64,000 bases of DNA. It comes from Halobium salinum (lineage in GTDB: Archaea; Halobacteriota; Halobacteria; Halobacteriales; Haloferacaceae). The stretch spans positions 1 to 64,000 of the forward strand of contig NZ_JAODIW010000008.1 of assembly GCF_026586625.1 (NCBI RefSeq), given 5' to 3'. A model generated the notes under the pieces. It did no database searches. It had not been told where the DNA came from and was given only the letters and a program-made list of their open reading frames with translations. The translations under genes and the position numbers were made by a program. Of the stretch, positions 1-8,398 are shown piece by piece (the first letter of the stretch is position 1; each line of letters opens with the position of its first letter).

Positions 1-84
1 GCTGATTTCTGGCATAGAGCACCAAGAAATCACGTCGCCTCACTTTTCACGCTTAACTAAACACGACCGTTCACGCCACCTCAA

Positions 85-120
85 CATTCATATACACGGA
101 CACACACTCCTACCCAGGAG
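85..120 (+). promoter_or_regulatory. Promoter and ribosome binding site of the DUF7500 gene
   Basis: A TATA-like element (TTCATATACA, about 88-97) is followed by AGGAG at 116-120, ten bases before the ATG at 130. The spacing fits transcription from about 115-120, so the transcript may barely include the AGGAG. Inferred from position and motif only. Confidence 0.4.
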
Positions 121-129
121 ACCCACGAG

Positions 130-933
130 ATGGCACAGGACCCGCCGGACGATTCTGACACCGAAGGCGACGACTCGGCGTCGATGGAGCCGTTCGAGAC
201 CGACTCGCTCGCGGACCCGGAGGGCCGGGTGCTCGACCCGTCGGAACTCGACTTCTCCGAACGCGACGAAGTGTCGGACCTCGGCGAGGGTCGGTTCATC
301 GTCTCGGCGGGGTCCGACGGCGGACCTGGTGACGTGTCCGACCCGGCTGGGGCCGTGCCGTCACCGTCCGAGTCGAGCCCTCGGACGCCGGCGCCGACCG
401 AACAGGGCGCCGTCGGCGCCGACGGGGCCGACGAAGCCAGCAACGCCGGGAACGGTTCCCGAGACGCCGTAGAGGACACCGACGAGGCGAACGCCGCACC
501 GCCCCCCGACTCCGCTTCGGAGGGCGACCGTAGTCGGCGCCCGAACTCGCGCGAGCCCGTCGAGTCCGAGCCCGTCGACGGCGAGGCGGTCTCGGAGTGG
601 CTCACCGAGTCGATGACCGACAACGGGTTCGACTACGGCTTCGACGCGACGCTGAAACACGACGGGGAGGTGATGCGTCACCGCATGGACTCCACGGAGG
701 CTGAGGCGACCTTCGAGACGCTCCTGCTCTGGTACGCGCGCCAGGTCGACGACGACCGCCCGGTCGAGGAGACGCTCGGTCGGTTGCTCGCCGACTCGGA
801 GGTGCCGGTGACGTTCCCGCCGGACGCGTTGGTCACGATGCTCTGTCACCACGGACTCTCGCGCGACGACACGATAGACGACCTTCTGGGGGCAGTCAAG
901 CGGGACGGCGGGCTCCAGCTCTCGACCCGATAG
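130..933 (+). CDS. DUF7500 family (HTR-like) acidic protein
   Basis: A 267-residue acidic soluble protein with no signal peptide or membrane segment. The N-terminal part carries a short motif (LDPSELDFSERDEV then GRFIVS, residues about 35-58) that I recall from haloarchaeal proteins annotated DUF7500 or HTR-like. A disordered Asp/Glu/Pro/Ser linker follows to about residue 155, and then a compact helical C-terminal domain of about 110 residues. It lies 102 bp upstream of cheY in the same direction as the motility genes, so a role near taxis signalling is plausible, but none is established. The ATG at 130 is chosen because it follows a TATA-like element and AGGAG. The family name rests on memory of the motif; the function is unknown. 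Confidence 0.65.
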   Translation: MAQDPPDDSDTEGDDSASMEPFETDSLADPEGRVLDPSELDFSERDEVSDLGEGRFIVSAGSDGGPGDVSDPAGAVPSPSESSPRTPAPTEQGAVGADGADEASNAGNGSRDAVEDTDEANAAPPPDSASEGDRSRRPNSREPVESEPVDGEAVSEWLTESMTDNGFDYGFDATLKHDGEVMRHRMDSTEAEATFETLLLWYARQVDDDRPVEETLGRLLADSEVPVTFPPDALVTMLCHHGLSRDDTIDDLLGAVKRDGGLQLSTR

Positions 934-1035
934 CTCCCGACTCCGGCGGTGTTGCACTCGTAGTCGAGAATCAGTACCGATAATTTCGACGGTGGGGTTA
1001 TATCCCGCCTCCCGTAACCCGACGACAGAGTAGCA

Positions 1036-1398
1036 ATGGCTGTACGAGTGATGATAGCGGACGATTCGGAGTTCATGCGGAGCCTGCTGCGTGAAATCCT
1101 CGAGGGGGAGTACGAGGTTGTCGGCGAAGCCGAGAACGGGGTCGAAGCGGTCGACCTCTACGGGGAGAAGAACCCGGACCTCGTGATGATGGACATCGTG
1201 ATGCCCATTCGCAACGGTATCGAGGCGACGACGGAGATTACCGACGGCGACCCGGGCGCGAAGGTCATCATGTGCACCAGCGTGGGGCAGGAAGAGAAGA
1301 TGAAGGAGGCCATCAAGGCCGGTGCCCAGGGGTACATCACGAAGCCGTTCCAGAAGCCGAACGTCCTGGAGGCGATCGACGACGTGGTCCCGGCCTGA
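1036..1398 (+). CDS. cheY: Chemotaxis response regulator CheY
   Basis: A 120-residue single receiver domain, the usual length for CheY, with no output domain. The phosphorylation site is complete: the acidic pair D9/D10, the phosphoacceptor D53 in MMDIVMP, T81 in MCTS and K103 in TKPF. CheA phosphorylates CheY; in haloarchaea CheY-P then acts on the archaellum motor through CheF and the ArlCDE proteins. The gene is followed after 3 bp by cheC and 3 bp later by cheD, an arrangement that puts the CheY phosphatase and the receptor deamidase in the same transcript. The ATG at 1036 gives the standard N-terminus. The family call is near certain. Confidence 0.97.
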   Translation: MAVRVMIADDSEFMRSLLREILEGEYEVVGEAENGVEAVDLYGEKNPDLVMMDIVMPIRNGIEATTEITDGDPGAKVIMCTSVGQEEKMKEAIKAGAQGYITKPFQKPNVLEAIDDVVPA

Positions 1399-1401
1399 GC
1401 G

Positions 1402-2616
1402 ATGCTGGTCGACATCCACTCGCTGGGCGTGTTCAGTCGACTCGCGAAGCAGGGGTCGAAGCAGGCGGCAGGGTCGCTCTCGCGGATGACCGGCGTCGAC
1501 GTCCACGTCGACGTGACCAACATCTCGTTGCTCTCGCGGCGGGACCTTTCCGACGCGTTCGGGGACGAGGAATACGTCGGCGTCGAAATCGGGTTCGTGG
1601 GGGGACTCCAGGGCGAGACCGTGCTGGCGTTCGAGCGCGACTCCTCCGCACGGTTACTCGAACTCCTGATGCCGGGGCACGGGGGCGCCACCGACCCGGC
1701 CATGGCCCGGAGCGGTGTGAAAGAGGTGGGGAACATCATGACCAGCGGGTTCATCGACGGGTGGGCGAACCACCTCGGGGTGAGCATCGACATCACCCCA
1801 CCGACGTACATCGAGCGCTCCGGGAGCGAACTGCTCGACGTGCAAGCGTCCGAGGCGGACGACCAGGTGTTCCTCTTCGAGAGCCGTCTCACCACCCCCG
1901 AGCGCGACCTGGACTTTCACATCTACATGAGCCCGGAGTACTCGGCACTCACCGAGTTGATGGCGGCCCACCGACGCGACGACGACGCCATCCCCGTCGA
2001 CAAGCTCTCAGTGTTCAACGAGATGATGAAACGCGGCGCCGAGGGGGCCGCCACCCACGTCACGTCGATGACGGGTATCGAGACGACCGTCGACGTGAGC
2101 CGACTGAGTTTCGTCCCCATCGCGGACGCCCCCGACTACCTCGACGACGGGAGTCACGCGGGCGTCGTCTTCGGCATCGAGGGGCTCCCGAGCGGGTATC
2201 TCCTCATTCTCTTCGACGAACCCTCGGCGGTGAACGTCGCGGAGGCGCTCCTCCCGATGGAGACCGAGGAGTCGGGGTTGGGTGAGCTGGAACGGAGCGC
2301 CATCAAGGAGTTGGGAAACATCATGACCAGCGGGTTCATCGACGGCTGGGCGAACGTCCTCGGCACCTCGATAGACCACACGCCGCCCCAGTTCGTCCAC
2401 GACATGGGGTCGGCCATCATGAGCCCGGTCATCGCGCGCCTCGGACAGCGACAGAACTACGCGTTCATGATAGATTCGACCATCGAGACCGCCGAGAACC
2501 GGTTCAGCTGTGACATCTACGCGCTCCCCGACGAGCGGGAGCTCGTCCGCGCGCTCGAGGCGCTCGGGCCGGAGTCGGGGACGCGGGTGGGAACCGACGC
2601 CGACGAAGTGGTCTGA
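1402..2616 (+). CDS. cheC: CheC-type CheY-P phosphatase, tandem double-length form
   Basis: A 404-residue cytoplasmic protein, about twice the length of a classical CheC (about 205). Two near-identical phosphatase motifs, KEVGNIMTSGFIDGWAN (E108, N111) and KELGNIMTSGFIDGWAN (E303, N306), carry the Glu-x-x-Asn pair that attacks CheY-P in CheC/CheX proteins. Each is preceded by a corresponding half-site in which these residues are lost (K16/S19 and K210/A213). The protein therefore looks like a tandem duplication of a two-site CheC in which only one site per copy survived. It lies between cheY and cheD, so it should dephosphorylate CheY-P and interact with CheD during adaptation. The ATG at 1402 lies 3 bp after the cheY stop. 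Confidence 0.93.
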   Translation: MLVDIHSLGVFSRLAKQGSKQAAGSLSRMTGVDVHVDVTNISLLSRRDLSDAFGDEEYVGVEIGFVGGLQGETVLAFERDSSARLLELLMPGHGGATDPAMARSGVKEVGNIMTSGFIDGWANHLGVSIDITPPTYIERSGSELLDVQASEADDQVFLFESRLTTPERDLDFHIYMSPEYSALTELMAAHRRDDDAIPVDKLSVFNEMMKRGAEGAATHVTSMTGIETTVDVSRLSFVPIADAPDYLDDGSHAGVVFGIEGLPSGYLLILFDEPSAVNVAEALLPMETEESGLGELERSAIKELGNIMTSGFIDGWANVLGTSIDHTPPQFVHDMGSAIMSPVIARLGQRQNYAFMIDSTIETAENRFSCDIYALPDERELVRALEALGPESGTRVGTDADEVV

Positions 2617-2619
2617 CCC

Positions 2620-3123
2620 GTGAGCGAGTCGGCTCCGGGGGCCGAACCGCGTCTCGTCAGGGTCGGCGTGGCCGAGTACGAGGTCGCGACCGGCGACGTC
2701 GTCCTCTCGACCAGCGGCTTGGGCTCCTGTCTGGGCATCGCTCTCCACGACCGGTCGGCAGGCGTCGGGGGACTGCTCCACGCCATGCTTCCCGCCGCTG
2801 CCGAGGGGAGAGAGGCGCACACGCCGGCGAAGTACGTCGACACCGGCGTCGCCGACCTCCTCTCGACGATGGTGGCGACGGGAGCGGAGCCCGGTCGGCT
2901 CCGGGCGAAACTCGTCGGAGGGAGTCGGATGCTCGACTTTTCCGACGAGGCGGGTCGAATCGGAGACCGCAACGCCGAGGCCGCCGAGGCGGCGCTGAGT
3001 GAGACCGACGTGGCCGTCGTCGCGCGCGACGTCGGCGGGAGTCACGGTCGGTCGGTCCGCCTCGACGTCTCCAGCGGCGACCTCCACGTCAGGACGGTCA
3101 CCGACGGCGAGTCCGTCATCTGA
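2620..3123 (+). CDS. cheD: Chemoreceptor glutamine deamidase CheD
   Basis: A 167-residue CheD, normal length. The catalytic cysteine lies in GLGSCLGIAL (C37), the histidine in GGLLHAMLP (H54), and a conserved threonine in KYVDTGV (T75). The KLVGGS motif follows. CheD deamidates Gln to Glu on transducers and binds CheC, whose gene ends 3 bp upstream. In Halobacterium salinarum CheD is also reported to bind CheF. Translation starts at GTG (2620). The protein is cytoplasmic and acidic. The family call is secure; substrate transducers are not known from this sequence, though two are encoded at 35005 and 37766. Confidence 0.96.
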   Translation: MSESAPGAEPRLVRVGVAEYEVATGDVVLSTSGLGSCLGIALHDRSAGVGGLLHAMLPAAAEGREAHTPAKYVDTGVADLLSTMVATGAEPGRLRAKLVGGSRMLDFSDEAGRIGDRNAEAAEAALSETDVAVVARDVGGSHGRSVRLDVSSGDLHVRTVTDGESVI

Positions 3124-3208
3124 GACGGCGGGACCGTTCGTCCCCCTTCGTCGACGATTCGTTTCCTCCCGTCGACGGGTCGCGACGCCCGCCGGCGTGG
3201 GCGAAACG

Positions 3209-3295
3209 TTCTTATCAGCTCGGTAGAACGACCTGGCGAAGTATCAGGAGTGATAGTGGGATGAGTGGGTTAAAGACGGATGACACGGTGGGTGA
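3209..3295 (+). promoter_or_regulatory. Probable promoter and Shine-Dalgarno of the arl operon
   Basis: The 178-bp gap between cheD and arlCE contains TTCTTATCAG at 3209-3218, a TATA-like element, and GGTGA at 3291-3295, complementary to the haloarchaeal 16S 3' end, 6 bp before the ATG at 3302. This suggests the arl genes can be transcribed separately from cheYCD. Inference from sequence only. Confidence 0.35.
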
Positions 3296-3301
3296 GGTAG
3301 A

Positions 3302-4936
3302 ATGAGTTTCGCGACTCCGCACCACGCAGCGGCTTGGGTCGCCGTCACGGCCGGCGGAGCGCTCGTCAACGCGGACCCGACGTCGCTCGCCACAGTCGGC
3401 GAGGTCGGACCGTTGAGCGTCGTCCTACTCTCCTCGGGGCTGTTCGGGAGTGCAATCCTCGACCGTCTCCGCGGCGGAGACGACGAGGAGACGGTGGACG
3501 ACGGCGACGACGACGCGCTCATGTCCGACGACGGGTTGGGCGGCGAGATGGGCGGCGAGATGGATGGCCTCGACGACATGGACGACTGGGGGGGCGACGA
3601 CGACCCCTTCGGCGGCATGGGCGGCGACGAGGAGGGTGACACCGACGAACTCGAACACCGGCTCGACGAACTCGAAGGCGAGGTCGGGAGTCTCTCCTCG
3701 ACGGTCGGAACCGTTCGGAGCGAGAACGAGGAGATCGCCGGGCAGGTCGAGGAGGTCACCGAGAACGTCCGGAAGCTCCTCGACATCTACGAGATGGTGA
3801 CGCGCGGCATCAACCCGTTCGTCGACGACGTGGCCGCGGGCGGGAACGTGGCTGGTGGCCCCGGCGGTGCCGACGGGATGGACGGCTCCTTCGGCCTGTT
3901 CGGCGGCGAGGAGGCGGAGGAGGAGTCCGACGACGACGAACTCGACGAGGACATCGCGAACGCCGACGCCGAGGGGTTCTTCGACGAGGAGCTGGCGGAG
4001 GACGAGGCGGAGGACGAGGACGCCCTCGACGGGTTCTACGAGGAGGAAGACGGAGACGAAGCGGACGACGCGGAGCCCGCCGCCGACCTCGGCGGGATGG
4101 ACGACCTGGAGGACTCAGACGAGATGACGACAGACGATACCGACGGTGGCGGGAAATCGTTCGCGGAACTGAAAGCGGAGTACGACTCCGGCGACGCCGA
4201 GTGGGCCGGGGAGGGCGAGCCCGAGCCGACCGAGGCGGCCGTCGACGACGACCAGACGGAGCCCGCCCCCGAACCGGAGGCCGCGCTCGACGGCCCCGAA
4301 CTCGCCGCCGACGACAGCGCCACCGCACTCGACTTCGGCGACCGCGACGACGTCGGGAGCGACCCGGACGACACCCTCGGGGCCGGGCTCGACGACGACC
4401 CGGTGACGGACACGGAGACGGTCTCGTCCCCCGACGCCGAGGGCGACCGCTCGGAGGTCGACGACGCCGAGACCGCCGACGCGACTGCGCCCGACGGCAC
4501 GCCTCACGAGGGGGTCGACGACGACTGGACCGTCTCCGAGAACGCCGACGACTCCGGGTTCCAGTTCGTCGAAGAGCCGGAGCCGGGTCGACCGTACCTC
4601 CGCGCGCTGCCGAGCGCCTACGCGGGCGACCTCGTCGTGATGGAGTGGCTCGAGTACCTCGTGTCCGAGTCGAGCCCCACCGACGCCGCGCGCGCCATCC
4701 GGTACTACGAGAACGTCGAGTGGATCAGCGAAGGCGTCAAAGAGGACCTGCTCGACTTCCTCGTCGGCTTCGGCGAAATCGACGAAGGGGAGGCGCTGGT
4801 TCCGGGCACCGCCGAGCTGTCGCGCAGTCACCACACCCGGAGCCTCTCCTACATCAACCGACTCGACGATGCCGACGCCGAGTCGCTGATCGTCGACCGC
4901 TGGGACCGGCTCTCGGGGGACCCGGATGGGCTTTAG
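3302..4936 (+). CDS. arlCE: Archaellum cytoplasmic-ring fusion protein ArlCE (FlaCE)
   Basis: A 544-residue fusion seen in haloarchaea in place of separate ArlC and ArlE. Residues about 115-178 are a coiled coil of the ArlC type ending NPFVDD. Residues about 429-530 form the ArlD/E C-terminal domain (RPYLRALPSAYAGDLVVMEW and onward). A roughly 230-residue Asp/Glu-rich linker joins them. ArlC/D/E form the adaptor at the base of the archaellum that receives the CheY-P/CheF signal. The first 60 residues are unusually hydrophobic (HHAAAWVAVTAGGALV, then LSVVLLSSGLFGSAI) and could include a membrane helix; a later start would remove them. GGTGA lies 6 bp before the ATG at 3302. The stop overlaps arlF by 11 bp. 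Confidence 0.9.
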   Translation: MSFATPHHAAAWVAVTAGGALVNADPTSLATVGEVGPLSVVLLSSGLFGSAILDRLRGGDDEETVDDGDDDALMSDDGLGGEMGGEMDGLDDMDDWGGDDDPFGGMGGDEEGDTDELEHRLDELEGEVGSLSSTVGTVRSENEEIAGQVEEVTENVRKLLDIYEMVTRGINPFVDDVAAGGNVAGGPGGADGMDGSFGLFGGEEAEEESDDDELDEDIANADAEGFFDEELAEDEAEDEDALDGFYEEEDGDEADDAEPAADLGGMDDLEDSDEMTTDDTDGGGKSFAELKAEYDSGDAEWAGEGEPEPTEAAVDDDQTEPAPEPEAALDGPELAADDSATALDFGDRDDVGSDPDDTLGAGLDDDPVTDTETVSSPDAEGDRSEVDDAETADATAPDGTPHEGVDDDWTVSENADDSGFQFVEEPEPGRPYLRALPSAYAGDLVVMEWLEYLVSESSPTDAARAIRYYENVEWISEGVKEDLLDFLVGFGEIDEGEALVPGTAELSRSHHTRSLSYINRLDDADAESLIVDRWDRLSGDPDGL

Positions 4937-5366
4937 CGTCTCGGGGTCCACCGCAATCATCTTCGTCGGTATGTTCATCGCCCTCGGAGTCCTGCAGCCG
5001 GCGGTGTCGAACGGGTTCGAGCGAGTGGAGGACGCCCGGTCGGCCGACGCGGACCGACTGCTCGACGAGCGGAACACGGACATCGACGCGACGGAGCTGA
5101 TTCACGACACGGCGGCCGACGAGGTCACGCTCGTGGTGACCAACACGGGGACGACCACGCTGAACGTGGACGACGTGGACGTCATCTACAACGGCAGCTA
5201 CGAGTCGTCAGTACAGACGACGGTCGCGGGAAACTCGACTACCGGCGTCTGGCTCCCGGGTGAAACCCTCAGAGCGACGGTGAGCGTTCCGGACGCGAAC
5301 CAGACGGGCGCGCGGGCCGTAGTGGTCACCGAACACGGCGTCAGCGACGCCGAGGTGGTGTCGTAA
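4926..5366 (+). CDS. arlF: Archaellum stator protein ArlF (FlaF)
   Basis: A 146-residue protein with one N-terminal membrane helix (about residues 8-26, starting VSGSTAIIFVGMFIALG) and a beta-rich extracytoplasmic domain, the layout of ArlF, which binds the S-layer and anchors the motor. The extracellular part contains VTNTGTTTLNVDDVDV, typical of the archaellin-like beta sandwich. The ATG at 4926 lies inside the end of arlCE (11-bp overlap), and the stop shares one base with the ATG of arlG, so translation is probably coupled. The call is strong from both domain layout and position in the arl operon. Confidence 0.92.
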   Translation: MGFSVSGSTAIIFVGMFIALGVLQPAVSNGFERVEDARSADADRLLDERNTDIDATELIHDTAADEVTLVVTNTGTTTLNVDDVDVIYNGSYESSVQTTVAGNSTTGVWLPGETLRATVSVPDANQTGARAVVVTEHGVSDAEVVS

Positions 5367-5809
5367 TGGCGAGCGTCTCGGTCTCCCATCTCATCCTCTT
5401 CATCGCGAGCCTCATCGTCGCCGGCAGCGTCGCCGGCACACTTATGACGGGGGTCGACCGTCTTGGAAGTGCCATAGAAGACGAAAGTCTCGATGTCAGT
5501 AAACAAGTGCGGACCGACATCGAGGTAATCAGCGACTCGGGGAGTGCGGTCTACGATACGAACAACGAGGGGAACATTACCTTGTACGTGAAAAACACCG
5601 GTTCTCGAAACTTACCGCCCGACGGAACTGGGCTCGACGTGCTCGTCGACGGGCAGTACGCGACAGACACTTCGCTGACGCTGTTGGACGGCGACTGGGA
5701 CACCGGCGACGTCGTAGAACTCCAGATCTCGACGACGCTGTCCCCCGGCGACCACCGGGTGAAGCTAATCATGGGTGGCGACGAGGAGGTGTTTCACTTC
5801 CGCACATGA
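5366..5809 (+). CDS. arlG: Archaellum stator protein ArlG (FlaG)
   Basis: A 147-residue partner of ArlF with the same plan: an N-terminal membrane helix (SHLILFIASLIVAGSVAGTL, about residues 6-25) and an extracytoplasmic beta-sandwich domain (KNTGSRNLPPDGTGLDVLVD). ArlG forms filaments capped by ArlF in the pseudoperiplasm and is part of the archaellum stator. The start ATG overlaps the last base of the arlF stop, and the end overlaps arlH by 4 bp (ATGA). The base composition around 5480-5620 is somewhat less GC-rich than the neighbouring genes, but the reading frame is intact. Confidence 0.92.
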   Translation: MASVSVSHLILFIASLIVAGSVAGTLMTGVDRLGSAIEDESLDVSKQVRTDIEVISDSGSAVYDTNNEGNITLYVKNTGSRNLPPDGTGLDVLVDGQYATDTSLTLLDGDWDTGDVVELQISTTLSPGDHRVKLIMGGDEEVFHFRT

Positions 5810-6564
5810 GTAGTCGACACAATCTCCTCTCGCTCGGCCTCGACGACCACGACCGGCTGAACAAGGAGCTCGGCGGGGGCATCCCGCGCGGGAGCATCGT
5901 CCTCATGGAGGGTGATTACGGCGCCGGCAAGAGCGCCATCTCCCAGCGGCTCGCGTACGGTCTCACCCAGGAGGACGCACGGGTCACGTACCTCTCGACA
6001 GAACTCACGGTCCGGGGGTTCATCGACCAGATGTACTCTCTCTCGTACGACATGACCCGGGCGCTGCTGGACGAGGAGCTCCTCTTCCTGCACGCGGACC
6101 TCGACGCGGGCGGGAGCAAGTTCGGCGGCGGGGGGAACGACGACCGCAAGGAACTCCTGCGCCGGCTGATGGAGGCCGAGGTGATGTGGCAGTCGGACGT
6201 CATCATCATCGACACGTTCGACGCCATCCTCCGCAACGACCCGACGTTCGAGTCGCTGGTCCGGAACAACGAGGAGCGACAGGCGGCGCTGGAGATCATC
6301 TCCTTCTTCCGCAACGTCATCTCGCGGGGGAAGGTCGTCGTCCTCACGGTCGACCCCTCCGCCGTCGACGACGAGGCAATCGGCTCGTTCCGTTCCATCG
6401 CCGACGTGTTCTTCGAACTGCAGATGGTCGAGGTCGGGAGCGACGTCAGACGGCAGATCTCCGTGAAGCGGTTCGCGGGGATGGGTGAACAGGTCGGTGA
6501 CATCGTCGGGTTCTCCGTGCGGTCGGGGACGGGCATCGTCATCGAATCGCGGAGCGTGGCCTGA
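5806..6564 (+). CDS. arlH: Archaellum motor KaiC-like ATP-binding protein ArlH (FlaH)
   Basis: A 252-residue RecA/KaiC-fold protein. The Walker A motif is GDYGAGKS (residues 36-43) and the Walker B strand is DVIIIDTFD (residues 131-139, D136). ArlH forms a ring in the cytoplasmic motor below ArlJ, binds ATP, and regulates assembly with the ATPase ArlI. The family usually lacks strong hydrolysis, and activity cannot be judged here. It overlaps arlG by 4 bp and is followed by a 39-bp gap holding a 13-codon reading frame before arlI. The family call is secure. Confidence 0.95.
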   Translation: MSSRHNLLSLGLDDHDRLNKELGGGIPRGSIVLMEGDYGAGKSAISQRLAYGLTQEDARVTYLSTELTVRGFIDQMYSLSYDMTRALLDEELLFLHADLDAGGSKFGGGGNDDRKELLRRLMEAEVMWQSDVIIIDTFDAILRNDPTFESLVRNNEERQAALEIISFFRNVISRGKVVVLTVDPSAVDDEAIGSFRSIADVFFELQMVEVGSDVRRQISVKRFAGMGEQVGDIVGFSVRSGTGIVIESRSVA

Positions 6565-6565
6565 G

Positions 6566-6607
6566 ATGGCGACGCGGGCGACTGGCCGAGGGGTGAGCGA
6601 CGCGTGA
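6566..6607 (+). CDS. Possible 13-codon mini-cistron bridging arlH and arlI
   Basis: An ATG one base after the arlH stop opens a 13-codon frame (MATRATGRGVSDA) whose TGA overlaps the GTG start of arlI as GTGA. The gap would otherwise be the first non-overlapping junction in the operon. The peptide itself is probably unimportant; the reading frame could carry ribosomes to the arlI start. This could be chance in high-GC DNA. Confidence 0.25.
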   Translation: MATRATGRGVSDA

Positions 6608-8280
6608 CGGAGCACGGGACGGCCAAACCGTCCGCCGACCTCAAGCGGCTGGCCGGGAAGCGCCCGCACCTCAGGGACCACCTGATGAAGTTCAAGCAGA
6701 TTACGGGCGAGTTCCCCCGCCTCATCGAGGAGGCCGACGGGGAGTTCGAATCCCACCGCCCCAACGTGCTCTACCCCGTCGGCGGTCCCATCTTCTGTCA
6801 CATCTACGGCGACATGGGACAGGACACGAAGTACTACACCGTCGAGCCGACGCTCTCGGAGGAGGAGGGCGGCGTCCTCCAGCAGGTCAAACGGAAGCTC
6901 CTGTCGAAGAGCGGCCACAGCCAGTCCCCCGAGAACGAGGCGGAGTACGACGACCTCATCGAGCAACTGCTCGAAGATTCGACGGTCGTCCGAGACGGGG
7001 CACCGTCGGGGCTGGCCGACCGAGCGCGGCAGGTCCTCGACTTCGGGAAGATTCAGGTGACCAGCGAGACCTACGAGAACATCCGCTACCGCCTGAACCG
7101 GGACATCATCGGCTTCGGGCCGCTCGAACCGGTGATGCGCGACCCGGCGAACGAGGACATCCACGTCATCGGCCCCCACGAGTGTCACGTCGACCACAGC
7201 GTCTACGGGATGCTGGAGACGACGGTCGACTTCGGCGACCCGCAGCAGTTCGACGGGTGGCTCCGAAACATGGGCGAGCGGATGGGCGACCCCGTCTCCG
7301 ACTCCGACCCCATCGTCGACTCGACGCTGCCGGACGGCTCGCGTATCAACATCATCTACTCCGACGACGTCTCCATCAAGGGCTCGTCGCTCACTATCCG
7401 TCAGGGCGAGGACACGCCGCTCTCCATCAACCAGATCACGAACTGGGGGACGCTCTCGCCCGAGCTCGCGGCGTACCTCTGGATATGCCTGGAGAACGAA
7501 CAGACGGTGTTCGTCGTCGGGGAGACGGCGTCCGGGAAGACGACGACGCTGAACGCCATCCTCTCGTACATCCCCGGCGACTCGAAGATATACACCGCGG
7601 AGGACACCGCCGAGGTGCTCCCCCCACACAACACCTGGCAACAGCTGCTCACCCGGGAGGGGAAAGGCGAGAACTCGACCAGCGTCGACATGTTCGACCT
7701 CGTCGCCGCCGCCCTCCGTTCCCGTCCCGACTACATCATCGTGGGTGAGGTGCGTGGGGCGGAGGGACGGATGGCGTTCCAGGCCGCACAGACCGGCCAC
7801 CCCGTGATGCTCACGTTCCACGCGAGCGACATCGTCTCGATGATTCAGCGGTTCACCTCCGACCCCATCAACGTCCCCGAGACGTTCATGGACAACGCCG
7901 ACGTGGCGCTGTTCCAGAACCGCGTCAAGCAGGGAGACAAGGTGCTGCGGCGGGTCACGTCGGTCCAGGAGATCGAGGGGTACTCGAAGGAGATGGACGG
8001 GGTCGTCACCCGCGAGGTGTTCTCGTGGGACCCCGTCGAAGACGAGATCGTCTTCCAGGGGATGAACAACTCCTACGTGCTCGAGGAACAGATCGCGACC
8101 CTGCTCGGTTACGCGGACACCCGGAAGATATACGACGACCTCCAGTTCCGGGCGGACATGACCGAGCGGATGATTCAGGAGAACATCCTCGGATACCACG
8201 AAGTGAACAAGACCATCAGGGACTTCCAGCGTGACGGCGTGGAAGGGCTCCCCTTCAACATGCATCGCTCGAGGCGGTGA
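6604..8280 (+). CDS. arlI: Archaellum assembly and rotation ATPase ArlI (FlaI)
   Basis: A 558-residue type II/IV secretion superfamily ATPase. After an N-terminal domain the core carries Walker A GETASGKT (residues 306-313), the Asp box region, and Walker B with DYIIVGEV (E382), followed by the His box TGHPVMLTFHA. ArlI powers both archaellin export/assembly and filament rotation with ArlJ and ArlH. Translation starts at GTG (6604), overlapping the stop of a 13-codon frame. Length and motif order match haloarchaeal ArlI. A type IV pilus ATPase (PilB) is the alternative family member, but the arl context decides. Confidence 0.96.
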   Translation: MTEHGTAKPSADLKRLAGKRPHLRDHLMKFKQITGEFPRLIEEADGEFESHRPNVLYPVGGPIFCHIYGDMGQDTKYYTVEPTLSEEEGGVLQQVKRKLLSKSGHSQSPENEAEYDDLIEQLLEDSTVVRDGAPSGLADRARQVLDFGKIQVTSETYENIRYRLNRDIIGFGPLEPVMRDPANEDIHVIGPHECHVDHSVYGMLETTVDFGDPQQFDGWLRNMGERMGDPVSDSDPIVDSTLPDGSRINIIYSDDVSIKGSSLTIRQGEDTPLSINQITNWGTLSPELAAYLWICLENEQTVFVVGETASGKTTTLNAILSYIPGDSKIYTAEDTAEVLPPHNTWQQLLTREGKGENSTSVDMFDLVAAALRSRPDYIIVGEVRGAEGRMAFQAAQTGHPVMLTFHASDIVSMIQRFTSDPINVPETFMDNADVALFQNRVKQGDKVLRRVTSVQEIEGYSKEMDGVVTREVFSWDPVEDEIVFQGMNNSYVLEEQIATLLGYADTRKIYDDLQFRADMTERMIQENILGYHEVNKTIRDFQRDGVEGLPFNMHRSRR

Positions 8281-8282
8281 CC

Positions 8283-8396
8283 ATGCGACGCGAGGGTGGG
8301 CCAGGAGCCGACAGGAGCACACCGGAGAGCGGGTACCACGCGCCGGGGCCGGACCGCCTCGACCGCCACGGTGCAGGGACAGGGGGACGTGACTGA
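8283..8396 (+). CDS. Possible 37-codon mini-cistron between arlI and arlJ
   Basis: An ATG two bases after the arlI stop opens a 37-codon frame, rich in Gly, Arg, Asp and Pro, that ends two bases before the GTG of arlJ. No domain is recognised. It fills almost exactly the only sizable gap inside the arl operon, like the smaller frame before arlI. It may serve translational coupling or be a chance frame. Confidence 0.25.
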   Translation: MRREGGPGADRSTPESGYHAPGPDRLDRHGAGTGGRD

Positions 8397-8398
8397 CC

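Noticed and set aside
1-20. Similarity of the window start (GCTGATTT then TGGCA) to 53252-53265
   Set aside because: Only about 13 matching bases with a gap; within chance for 64 kb.
361-1506. 381-codon frame on the minus strand across the DUF7500 gene and cheY
   Set aside because: Arg/Leu-rich antisense shadow of two clear plus-strand genes; typical of high-GC third-position bias.
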